From a virus: 64,000 bases of DNA. The stretch covers positions 1 through 64,000 of IMG/VR virus record IMGVR_UViG_3300009400_000005; one strand, written 5' to 3'. The position numbers were made by a program, and so were the translations under genes. Every line of letters begins with the position of its first letter. Position 1 is the stretch's first letter. Below the pieces are notes generated by a model, which saw nothing but the letters and a program-made list of their open reading frames with translations, searched no databases and had not been told where the DNA came from. Below are positions 8,598 to 16,624 of the stretch, piece after piece.

Positions 8598-9487
8598 CGC
8601 CGCGTCTTCGGCTTAGCTTCATGACGTCGAACCGTCGGAACTCTCATCGACGTCTTGTGATGCTTGAGCAGCCAGTCCTGGAGAGCGCCGATGTCGCTCG
8701 GGTTCACGTTCTTGATCCCGTTCGCTGCTGCGATCCGGCGCCAATCCGACGCTTTCCCCAGCTCCTTACGCGCAATGTCGTAGAGCGTGTCGGTCGTCTT
8801 CGTCTGATACGTGTGCGCCTGAAAGTTCGGGTTGCTGCGCCGACTCTCGCCGATCGTCACCTCCCGGAACTCCTGGAAGGTGATGACCATGTACTCCGTG
8901 CCGATCTCCCCGACCGGCTGGCGGGGCTGCATGCTGACGATGTTCGCCAACGAGCTGACCATCGTCCGAGCACCCCAGATGACCGGATTGGCGATCACCA
9001 GCCGGAAAATGAGATTGCCGTGCGCGATGTGCTCGAGCTCCTCGATGAACAGTTGCGGCTCGAACACGCCGTTGACAGCGTTGGGATGATGCGAGTGGGT
9101 GCCGGTCCATACCACGAACGACTCGTTATCCCACACGAACAGGGTCGATACGGGCCACTGCTGCAGTGACGCGCCCTGCGACCTGGACCTGGCTCCGAGC
9201 GACAGGGTCTGATACGAGGGCCAAGGCGTTTCGAGGTCGCGTTGCAGATCGGCGATCGGCGGGCACTGAAAGCGAAACGGGACCGTCAAATATCCCGGAG
9301 TGGTGATACCGCGGACTGCGGACAGGGTGACGCGGAGGCCAGCGGTGCTGCGAAACGGCGCATCGGACCGGTACGTCCCGTCCTTGCTGTTCGCCTTCGG
9401 CTCGTGCGTGATAGCGCGCGCGCCCGTCTTGGCGGCACCTTGCCCCGCTTTGACGGACCCCTTGTGCGGTGACGACGATGAGCTCAT
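8594..9487 (-). CDS. LysM tail protein, XkdP-like
   Basis: This 297-residue protein ends in a LysM domain at about residues 225-280 (YQTKTTDTLYDIARKELG, WRRIAAANGIKN). LysM binds peptidoglycan glycan chains. The first 200 residues form a beta-rich domain (FVVWTGTHSHHPNAVNG and following) found in tail proteins that bridge the tape measure tip and the hub. It lies between tape measure and hub with ATGA overlaps on both sides, exactly as XkdP or gp53-like proteins do. Confidence 0.75.
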   Translation of the reverse strand: MSSSSSPHKGSVKAGQGAAKTGARAITHEPKANSKDGTYRSDAPFRSTAGLRVTLSAVRGITTPGYLTVPFRFQCPPIADLQRDLETPWPSYQTLSLGARSRSQGASLQQWPVSTLFVWDNESFVVWTGTHSHHPNAVNGVFEPQLFIEELEHIAHGNLIFRLVIANPVIWGARTMVSSLANIVSMQPRQPVGEIGTEYMVITFQEFREVTIGESRRSNPNFQAHTYQTKTTDTLYDIARKELGKASDWRRIAAANGIKNVNPSDIGALQDWLLKHHKTSMRVPTVRRHEAKPKTRR

Positions 9488-12400
9488 CGCAGCAAGCTGA
9501 GGTCGGATTCCATCGGGACGCCGTGATGCTCGTGTTCCATGTCGTGCGCGACGCGTTGGATTTCGCGGTGGATCATCTGCGCAATGTCACCTTCGCGGTG
9601 ATTGTCGATGTTCGCGATGTTCACGGTGATCTGCACGCCACCAGCAGTAGCAGTCGCGGATGCGTGCTGCGGTTTGATCGTGACGCGTTCCGGGCCTGAC
9701 TCGCCGGCGCCGAACACGGTGGGACGGTTGACGGTGAAATCCCCGCCGCGAGCATTCCAGCCACCCCAGCCAACTCGTCCGCCGGTCGCGTAGCCGGCCG
9801 CCATCGCCGCGTTCGCGGCCGCGATCCGGTGCGGAAGATTGGCCGCTGATGCGAGCGGCCGCTCGAACTGGTTCATGAAGATCGTCGCGGCCTCGCCCGG
9901 GGAGCCCGCCGAGTTCATCGACCCCTTCAGACTCTGGATCTGCGGCAGCATCGTCTGCATCTGATGAAGCAGCGACCCGCCGGTACCCGACCCGAAGTTC
10001 GAGATCTGCTGCCACATACCGCCGCCCGGGGTGTTCGGGTTCTGGTTCGACTCCTGCGCCGCGTTGCCGAGCATGCCCGCGATCGCCATCTTGTCGAAGC
10101 CCGCCGCGCCCATGAACTGCGCCACCTGATGCGCGACGGGCCCATTGAGCGTTCCGGTGAAACTACCGCCACCGCTGCCACCCGCGGGAGCGTGCGCCGC
10201 CGCGTACGCGGTAGCGGCCGCCGCCGCCTTCGTCAACGCCGCATTGTCCAGCAGCGCGAACACGCCATGCCCGCCGACCTGCGGAGCTTTGATCGGCGCA
10301 GGGCCGGCGCCCATCGCACCGCCGGCACCGCCGCCGACAAGCTTGCCGTGCGCGAGGCCCGTGACGAAACTCGTGAACGCAATGCCAGCCGGACTGTTGC
10401 CATGGCTGGCATCCCCGGTATTCCCCGATGCTTGGGCTTCCGTTGACTGCCCCGGCCCGGCTGCCCATCCCATTTCGGTAAACGGATACGCGCCTCGCGC
10501 ATGCGCGATGACCTGACCCGCTTTGACGTTCTGGCCGACATGCACGGTCGGGTCAATATTCTCCGCAAGGTAAACGTACCGGTTCGCGTCTGGCCCGTTC
10601 AGCAACTGATAGTTGATGAACGCGCCACCGGCGGAAGTGCCCGCCCCCGGCCAGCCTGTGTTCCCGCCCTGCGGTGTTGCCATGTTGATACGAGCATCGC
10701 CAATGGCCGCAATGTTTCCAGCGCCCGTCCAGTCCGTCCCCATGTCCGTGCGCCCCTGCGACAGGCCCGGCCCGTACGGGAACACGTAGCCGCCAGCGCC
10801 GCCCGGTATCCGGCCGCCCTTCGCGAACGCCATCGAATGCGGCGTCGTCTCGTTCGCGACCATTCCCGACAGGCGCGTCCCGAACGCCCCGAGCAGCGAA
10901 TCGACCTTCCGTTCGGTATGCCGGTTGACGATCAGTTCGCCACCGTCCGCCATCCCAAGCAGATTCCCGCCGCTCGACAGGATCGGCGTGGTATCCCCCC
11001 TGGGCGGACCCGCGATACGACCACCCTTCGCATGCGGCGACGCCGCCGCCCCAGACGACACCTGACCCGAAGCGACCGCCGCCAATTGCCCCGGCGACAG
11101 TCCCTTGATCTGCGCGACCGACAACGGCTTCTCCCCGAACGCCTTCAACTGCGCGTTGAGCGCCTGCGCGATCATCGCCAAACCCTTCGCGACCGCGTTC
11201 GTGCTCCCCGCCACCGAGGTCGCGATCGCTGCCTGCAGCTTCTGGAAGTTCGACGCGCCCGACTGATACGCCGACGCCGACCCCTTCTGCACCGCGTCGC
11301 TCATATCACCAGCGCTCGCCGTCGTCTTGTTCACCATCGCATCGAAGTCCGCCTCGTTAGCGGCACGCAGCGCTTTCAGGTCTGCGCGCGCCAGCTGCGC
11401 CGACTTGCCCGTCCCCGATGCCAGCGTCTCCAGGCTCCCGACGACCGCCTGGGACTTCTGCTCGATGCTCCCGGCCGTGTGATCCATCGTTGCCGCGACC
11501 GCCGGAAAGTCGCCGCGCATCTTGTCGAGCTGCGCCTTCACGTTCTTCTCCGTGTTGGAGAAGTTCAGGGCCTTGTTGAACGTCGCCAACGACGCGTTAG
11601 CTGCAATCCCCAGGTACCTCTCAAACCCCGGGAACTCGCTCTCGAGCTGCTTGAGGAATAGTTTGGTACTGCCCTTAGCCAGACGACCCTGATTCTCCAA
11701 GCCCTGCGAGAACTTCACAGCTGACTGCACCGCATACGCCTGAAACTGCACCGGGAGCGTCCCAAGGCTCTTACGTATATTCGCGAACATGGTCGGCTCG
11801 TCCTGGAACTTGTACTGGTTCATGCCGGCTTCGAATGTCTTGGCGTACGCCATACCGCCCTTGTTGGCCTGCACTAGATAGGCTTGCTGCTGCACCGCGC
11901 TAAGTTGCGAGAACTTGACCTGGTAGTCGATGCTTTGAGTTCCGCCCCCGCCCCTGCCGGATAGACCGCCCGCGCGACCTCCAGACCCTCCAGCGATCGT
12001 GCGAGTGCGTGCTCGTGTCTCAATCTGGTTTGCCGCATCAATGGATGAAGCAATCGTGCTCTGCACAGCACCGCGCTGCGCGCCACCCACCCCCCTCGGC
12101 AGCGAACTGGCGACCTTCTCGCCGAACGACTTGCTGTGAAACAGCGAGGTCAGGCCGCCGACGAGCGCGCCACCGATCGCACCGACGATCGCGCCCTCCG
12201 GACCGACCAGCGAGCCCGCCGCTGCACCCACCGACGCGTACGTGCCGATCTTGCTGACCGTGCTCCCGGTATGCCCGCCGATCAAACCTCCCGCGAGCTG
12301 CGAGGCTCCGACGCCCATCATGCCGATCATGCCCGCGCCCGCCAAACCAGCACCACGCGACATCAATCCACCCGCCGCCGCCTTCTCCACCGTGGCCGCG

Positions 12401-14241
12401 GCCGTCTTCGCGGGGACGACCCCCCCCTGCGCCGCCAAGTGCTGCTCCTCAGCCGTCATGGCCTTCCCGATACCGCCCGGGCCCGCTGTGCCCGTGCCCA
12501 CCGCCGACGATGCCATCACCACCGCCAGAGGATTCTCCAACGTGCCCGGCATCATCCCCGGCGTCCGGATGCCACCAATCCCGCCCGACAGCATCGACTC
12601 GGCCGCGCCCAACGGACCGCCCTTAGCAGCCGTCTCCGCCGTCGCAGCAGCCGCGACGCCACCGCCGCCACGGAACAGGTTCCCGATCCCCTGCGCTCCC
12701 TTCACTGGCAGCGCACCGATCGCCTTCCCTAGCTTCAAGAACTCCAGGGTCGCGCCCCCAACCCGGCGCGTCACGTTCACGCCCAACGCCACGACCGACG
12801 CGACCATCACCCCGCCAATCACGCCCGCCAATGCCTCCGCCGCCACCTTGTTCTGCCCAAACCAGTGCGCGAGCTTCGTGAACTCCGTAATCCCCTTCTC
12901 CACATACGGGATCAAGATCAAACCCAGCCGCGTCCCCAACGCCTCCACGCCCGCCTTCGCCTGACTCAACCGGAACCCGAGCGTCTGCTGCGTCAACGTC
13001 CAAGCATTATCGAAACTGTTGATCACCTTCGACTGCTGCGCATACTTGCTACGCACCACGTCAAGGTTGTTGTAGAGCGCCATGATCGTCCCGCCCGACC
13101 GGCCACCACCGAACGCACGAGCGATAATCGTCGCCTGATCCCCCGCGCTCACGCCCGCAGCCTCCAGATGCTTTTTCAGATCCTGCAACGCCACGAAAAT
13201 GCCGTCCGGTTTGCGCAGATCAGCGCCCAGCTTCACCGTCGTCACGCCGCTCTTCGTCAACGCGTCAGACATCGCCTTCGTTCGCGTATGCACCTCACCC
13301 GCGCTCAACCCCAGGGCCGTCAGAATGTGCGTCGACTGTTTCGTCGGCGCGCCCAACAGGGCGATCGACATGCGCAAACGAGTAGCGGCCTGCTCCGCCG
13401 GAACGCCACGATCCGTCATGTACGCCAACGCCGCGCCCACCGAATGCAAGCTCACCCCAAACGTCCGCGCCGCCGGAATGATCCCCGACGCCATCGAACT
13501 GATCAAATCCTGCATGTGCATATCGCCCGTACCGACGATCGCGTTCAACTCCTTCATCGCCTGATTCGCACCCCCCACCCCGTGCAACCCCAGCGCGTTC
13601 ATCGCCGACGACAACGCGTACGTCGTCTCCGTCAGATTCGAGTGACCGACCGCCGCCAGCTTCGCCGAATCCCGAAGCACCCCGAGCTCCACCTGCGTCC
13701 GATGCGCCTTCGGGATCAGATTGTCCATCGATGACACGATGTGATACATGCCGCTGGCGAGCTCATTCGGGGTCTGCCCCACCGACGCCGCCATGTTCAA
13801 AATGCCCTTCGACAGCTCACCCGCAGCCTTCGTTGATAGGCCCGCCTGCGTCGAGAACTGCGTCGTCATCCGCTGGAACTTCACGCCCAGATCGATCGCT
13901 CCCAACGCCGCGCCCGCCAACCCGGCGGTGACGGCCTTCCCCATGTTCACCATGTGCGACCCCGTGTCCGTCCACGCCTTCGACGTACGACGTGCCGCAG
14001 CCTCATGCTGCCCCGCGCTACGGGTAGCCGCGGCCCCGCTGGCATCCATCGCCGCCGTACCCTTCGCAGAGGACGCAGCGGCCTTATCGACGCCCTTAGC
14101 GCCTTTCGCCATGGAAGCATCCATGGTCGCGCCGAGCTTCCCGAACGTCTCCTCCGTCTTCAGCGCCTCCGCGCGCATCGTGCGCAGCGCCGGCGTCGCC
14201 TCATCAACCAGTCTGAAAATTCCTTCGACCGAAGCAGCCAT
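9484..14241 (-). CDS. tape measure protein with tail-lysozyme domain
   Basis: At 1585 residues this is the longest gene, as expected for a tape measure that sets tail length. The N-terminal third is a typical minor-tail core (FSTQAGLSTKAAGELSKG, repeated Ala/Gly helices), followed by hydrophobic segments near residue 470. Around residues 1160-1260 lies an M23-like fold with degenerate metal ligands (GRTDMGTDW; VHVGQNVKAGQVIAHARG). Residues about 1370-1482 match the phage tail-lysozyme family (MLGNAAQESNQNP, FMNQFERP), which cuts peptidoglycan during entry. Glu1397 in QES is the likely catalytic acid. It overlaps the LysM gene by four bases. Confidence 0.9.
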   Translation of the reverse strand: MAASVEGIFRLVDEATPALRTMRAEALKTEETFGKLGATMDASMAKGAKGVDKAAASSAKGTAAMDASGAAATRSAGQHEAAARRTSKAWTDTGSHMVNMGKAVTAGLAGAALGAIDLGVKFQRMTTQFSTQAGLSTKAAGELSKGILNMAASVGQTPNELASGMYHIVSSMDNLIPKAHRTQVELGVLRDSAKLAAVGHSNLTETTYALSSAMNALGLHGVGGANQAMKELNAIVGTGDMHMQDLISSMASGIIPAARTFGVSLHSVGAALAYMTDRGVPAEQAATRLRMSIALLGAPTKQSTHILTALGLSAGEVHTRTKAMSDALTKSGVTTVKLGADLRKPDGIFVALQDLKKHLEAAGVSAGDQATIIARAFGGGRSGGTIMALYNNLDVVRSKYAQQSKVINSFDNAWTLTQQTLGFRLSQAKAGVEALGTRLGLILIPYVEKGITEFTKLAHWFGQNKVAAEALAGVIGGVMVASVVALGVNVTRRVGGATLEFLKLGKAIGALPVKGAQGIGNLFRGGGGVAAAATAETAAKGGPLGAAESMLSGGIGGIRTPGMMPGTLENPLAVVMASSAVGTGTAGPGGIGKAMTAEEQHLAAQGGVVPAKTAAATVEKAAAGGLMSRGAGLAGAGMIGMMGVGASQLAGGLIGGHTGSTVSKIGTYASVGAAAGSLVGPEGAIVGAIGGALVGGLTSLFHSKSFGEKVASSLPRGVGGAQRGAVQSTIASSIDAANQIETRARTRTIAGGSGGRAGGLSGRGGGGTQSIDYQVKFSQLSAVQQQAYLVQANKGGMAYAKTFEAGMNQYKFQDEPTMFANIRKSLGTLPVQFQAYAVQSAVKFSQGLENQGRLAKGSTKLFLKQLESEFPGFERYLGIAANASLATFNKALNFSNTEKNVKAQLDKMRGDFPAVAATMDHTAGSIEQKSQAVVGSLETLASGTGKSAQLARADLKALRAANEADFDAMVNKTTASAGDMSDAVQKGSASAYQSGASNFQKLQAAIATSVAGSTNAVAKGLAMIAQALNAQLKAFGEKPLSVAQIKGLSPGQLAAVASGQVSSGAAASPHAKGGRIAGPPRGDTTPILSSGGNLLGMADGGELIVNRHTERKVDSLLGAFGTRLSGMVANETTPHSMAFAKGGRIPGGAGGYVFPYGPGLSQGRTDMGTDWTGAGNIAAIGDARINMATPQGGNTGWPGAGTSAGGAFINYQLLNGPDANRYVYLAENIDPTVHVGQNVKAGQVIAHARGAYPFTEMGWAAGPGQSTEAQASGNTGDASHGNSPAGIAFTSFVTGLAHGKLVGGGAGGAMGAGPAPIKAPQVGGHGVFALLDNAALTKAAAAATAYAAAHAPAGGSGGGSFTGTLNGPVAHQVAQFMGAAGFDKMAIAGMLGNAAQESNQNPNTPGGGMWQQISNFGSGTGGSLLHQMQTMLPQIQSLKGSMNSAGSPGEAATIFMNQFERPLASAANLPHRIAAANAAMAAGYATGGRVGWGGWNARGGDFTVNRPTVFGAGESGPERVTIKPQHASATATAGGVQITVNIANIDNHREGDIAQMIHREIQRVAHDMEHEHHGVPMESDLSLLR

Positions 14242-14278
14242 CTCAGGCCACGCTCACGGTAGAATGCAGGGAGAAAGC

Positions 14279-14307
14279 GGCCCCGCGACGCATGAACGTC
14301 CGGGGCC
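14279..14307 (+). other. hairpin leader of HNH gene
   Basis: A 7-bp stem (GGCCCCG/CGGGGCC), a one-base C bulge, a 4-bp stem (GACG/CGTC) and a CATGAA loop. It ends 28 bases before the HNH start at 14336. The leader at 21346-21374 has the same fold with one outer pair swapped from C-G to G-C and a CGTGAA loop; both are followed by CGGCCAA. No T run follows, so it is unlikely to be a simple terminator. Confidence 0.65.
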
Positions 14308-14335
14308 CGGCCAATCTACTGAGGAGATTGACGCG

Positions 14336-14962
14336 ATGCAGCGTATCTGTTCTGTTGACGAGTGCTCGTCCCCGGCCACGGGTCGCGGCTGGTGCCGTGC
14401 TCACTACCAGCGCTGGCTCAAGTACGGGATCCCCACCGGCGGGCAGCCGCGATATAGCTCGGTCGCCGAGCGCTTCTTTGCGCAAGTTGACACAGACGGG
14501 GCAGTTCCCGCCCACATGCAGCATCTGGGTAAGTGTTGGCTTTGGACTGGGTCTAAGCGTGCCTACTACGGCCGGATGCAGAATCCCACGTCGGAAAGTG
14601 CCACGCATCGACTCTCCTATGCACTTGCTCACGGATCCGTACCGCCAGGTCTTTGGGTGCTCCATCGGTGCGACACACCCTTGTGCGTAAACCCGGCCCA
14701 CTTGTGGGCTGGCACGCCCCTTGACAACGCCGTCGATCGAGACACTAAGGGTCGTAACAACGTTCCGCGCGGAATCGGACACTCGTTCGCAAAGGTCACC
14801 GACGAAGCCGTGCGTGCGATCAGGGCTGAATACGCCGCCGGGGGAAGCGGCCATCGTGGTCGCCGCGGCGCCATCACATACAGCAACCTGGCCGTGCGTT
14901 ACGGGATCTCGCCAGCCGTAGTAGGCAGGATCGTCCGCCGAGAGAGGTGGACGCACGTCTAG
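14336..14962 (+). CDS. HNH homing-type endonuclease with C-terminal HTH
   Basis: The 208-residue protein starts with a Cys-rich motif (Cys5, Cys10, Cys20), then the HNH core: His91, His110, the CVNPAHL segment (Asn119, His122). Residues 182-202 form a helix-turn-helix (LAVRYGISPAVVGRIVRR) for site binding. GAGGAG nine bases upstream sets the start. It is on the plus strand, opposite to the structural genes, and is wedged between the tape measure and the tail-chaperone frameshift frame, a typical landing place for a free-standing homing nuclease. Related enzymes sit at 18525 and 20734. Confidence 0.85.
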   Translation: MQRICSVDECSSPATGRGWCRAHYQRWLKYGIPTGGQPRYSSVAERFFAQVDTDGAVPAHMQHLGKCWLWTGSKRAYYGRMQNPTSESATHRLSYALAHGSVPPGLWVLHRCDTPLCVNPAHLWAGTPLDNAVDRDTKGRNNVPRGIGHSFAKVTDEAVRAIRAEYAAGGSGHRGRRGAITYSNLAVRYGISPAVVGRIVRRERWTHV

Positions 14963-14980
14963 CGCAGCCATCAGCGCTTC

Positions 14981-15198
14981 CTAACTCCCCTCGGGCATCG
15001 AGTCGTAGAACTGCGCAGCCGCGTACATGAAGTGCCGGTAGGCAGGCAGACGAGGGCGCTGAGGCCGAGCGTCCGGATACCCGATCGGACGTAAGTCCCG
15101 ATCGAGCCCGTTGAACGCCCGGAAGCACTCAAGGTAATCACCGCCGCCTAAGCGCCAAACGCGAACGCAAAGCCACGCCTCGCGTTTGGCGCGAATCA
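14981..15198 (-). CDS. tail assembly chaperone, -1 frameshift extension (GT-like)
   Basis: This frame has no good start of its own but continues directly, in the -1 frame, from the end of the gene at 15196-15762. Slippage at GGGAAAC (15199-15205) would add 72 residues and give a product of about 260. In lambda and most long-tailed phages the equivalent G and GT proteins are made in a fixed ratio and coat the tape measure during tail assembly. The added part is basic and aromatic (YLECFRAFNGLD; RHFMYAAAQFYD). The frame ends 19 bases from the opposing HNH gene. Confidence 0.75.
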
Positions 15199-15205
15199 GT
15201 TTCCC
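15152..15205 (-). promoter_or_regulatory. programmed -1 ribosomal frameshift signal
   Basis: On the minus strand the slippery heptamer GGGAAAC (15205-15199) is in the correct phase (G GGA AAC) and is followed at once by the zero-frame TGA. After a 6-base spacer, GCGCCAAACGCGA (15192-15180) pairs perfectly with TCGCGTTTGGCGC (15164-15152), a 13-bp stem with a 15-base loop. Heptamer, spacer and stem are the standard parts of a -1 frameshift site. Confidence 0.85.
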
Positions 15206-15762
15206 GATGTGTCAACTTCTCGGACCGCCGACTCGGTCATCGACAGCCGCGACAGCTTCAACACCTCGCTCTGGAGGTCAATCAGCGAGCCTGGCTGGCT
15301 TGCGAAGAAGTCTCGTAAAAGCTCGGCCGTGTCCTTGGGCCGCTGATCCTCCGGAATCCTGGTTCGGATCGCGCCGAGATCAGGTTTGCTCGTCGCGAAC
15401 GCGACCGCGTAAGACGCCACCTTGAACTGGTTGACGACATCCTCGCCGCGCTGACGATCAGTTCCGGAGCGCTGACAGGTCTGCCACATCTCCCAGCTGA
15501 TTGAGTGCAACGTGAACTGCGTCTCAACCGGCGGCCCCGTCGGCGCGAGGTTCACCGCCAGAGTCTTGGTGTCGTCCTTGGCCTCTCCCGGCCGGACGCG
15601 GTTCTCGCCAAGGAAGTATTCGGTGAGCTGGTCAACCTCAGCGTCGGCGAGTGACTCTCCTCCGGCCGCCTTGTCGATCAACCCCTCTGTGCCGCCGCGA
15701 ACCTCCTCGACGGGCTCGTCGTCTACGGGCTGAGGACGGGATGCTGCTGATGCTGCGGGCAT
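15196..15762 (-). CDS. tail assembly chaperone (G-like)
   Basis: An acidic, soluble 188-residue protein located between the tail tube and tape measure genes, the conserved place of tail chaperone G. Its last two codons form part of a GGGAAAC slippery site, and a strong stem lies downstream, so a fraction of ribosomes should continue into the -1 frame. GGAGG close before the ATG at 15762 supports the start. The N-terminus is Ala/Pro/Glu-rich; the core has WEMWQTCQRSGTDRQRGEDV. It is a non-structural assembly factor by analogy. Confidence 0.8.
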   Translation of the reverse strand: MPAASAASRPQPVDDEPVEEVRGGTEGLIDKAAGGESLADAEVDQLTEYFLGENRVRPGEAKDDTKTLAVNLAPTGPPVETQFTLHSISWEMWQTCQRSGTDRQRGEDVVNQFKVASYAVAFATSKPDLGAIRTRIPEDQRPKDTAELLRDFFASQPGSLIDLQSEVLKLSRLSMTESAVREVDTSGN

Positions 15763-16061
15763 GATGCCTCCGAGTGGTTAGAACTGCTGCGAAGGTGAGG
15801 AGAGCGGCTCATCGCCAGCGATGTCGCACCATCGCCGGTCAGTGGAACGTCTTCCTCGGATGCACGGGGCATGAGCCCCATGAAACTGTCAACAAAGTGG
15901 TGGGCGTAACGGCGGACGAACATCTCGTATTCGTCGGGGCTGATGCGATGCTCCACTTCGAGGCGAGCGATACGCACCAATAGCTGGTCGGCACCCCACG
16001 ACGGCCGCTCCATGAGAACCGATTTCAGTTCGATTAGCACCCGTTCGGCGTCGGTCAGCAT
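15723..16061 (-). CDS. small protein between tail tube and chaperone
   Basis: The 112-residue protein starts 15 bases after the tube stop and overlaps the chaperone start by 40 bases in another frame. Its first 75 residues look genuine (helical, IARLEVEHRISPDEYEMF), while the tail is Ser/His/Gln-rich. No family was recognised. It occupies the slot where some myoviruses encode an additional tail-assembly protein. The last 13 residues lie within the overlap and may be unimportant. Confidence 0.5.
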   Translation of the reverse strand: MLTDAERVLIELKSVLMERPSWGADQLLVRIARLEVEHRISPDEYEMFVRRYAHHFVDSFMGLMPRASEEDVPLTGDGATSLAMSRSPHLRSSSNHSEASCPQHQQHPVLSP

Positions 16062-16075
16062 TGCGCTGACCGCCG

Positions 16076-16624
16076 CTAGGACTGGAGTGAGTGAGTGTAA
16101 GAAATAGTCGGGAGCCCGGTTACGGGATCCGTCTGGTTGCCCTGAATCTCGAACGTCTGCAAAGGCCGCTCAGCCTCCCACCGCATGTCATACGTGCGCG
16201 ACTCGAGATCGGTCGTCGTTGAGAATCCCAGCGGCATGTTGTACAGCTTGCAACCATCCAACTGCCACACCTCAGCGCCGAGCGCCTGGGGATCGTCAAG
16301 CCATACCTGCAGGCTGAAATTCCGGATGTTCGGCCGGCCGGCGTCACGCAGCGCCCGCAGCGTCTTCAGGTCAGTGCCGACGAACCCGTAGATGTCGTCC
16401 TCCCAGTAGGAGTCAATCTTCTGGATCATCAACTGGCCGCCGGTGCGAGTGATGACACCGTCCTTGACGCCGTTGATGTTCAGACCCGCAAGAGGCACGT
16501 CGATCTGGGTGATGACGACGGTGGCGGTAACGCCAGTGCACTCGAATAGCTGCTTGCCGTTACGGATCGCGTAGCCGTAGCGGCCGTTAATCCTGTAGGT
16601 CCCCTGGCTCTGCTGCTCAGGCAT
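16076..16624 (-). CDS. tail tube protein, XkdM-like
   Basis: The 182-residue protein matches the size and pattern of contractile tail tube proteins of the XkdM/DUF2001 type: an alternating beta pattern (LFECTGVTATVVITQIDVPL), a loop with DGVITRTGGQLMIQKIDS, and a helix-containing end. Such proteins stack as hexamer rings to form the inner tube. The gene directly follows the sheath and overlaps it by eight bases, which is the universal sheath-tube order. Confidence 0.8.
   Translation of the reverse strand: MPEQQSQGTYRINGRYGYAIRNGKQLFECTGVTATVVITQIDVPLAGLNINGVKDGVITRTGGQLMIQKIDSYWEDDIYGFVGTDLKTLRALRDAGRPNIRNFSLQVWLDDPQALGAEVWQLDGCKLYNMPLGFSTTTDLESRTYDMRWEAERPLQTFEIQGNQTDPVTGLPTISYTHSLQS

Noticed and set aside
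10501-11661. 386-codon plus-strand frame inside the tape measure
   Set aside because: Composition is nearly half Arg; the minus-strand tape measure explains the region.
14243-14971. 242-codon minus-strand frame across the HNH gene
   Set aside because: No motif; the plus-strand frame has the HNH and HTH motifs and a strong RBS.
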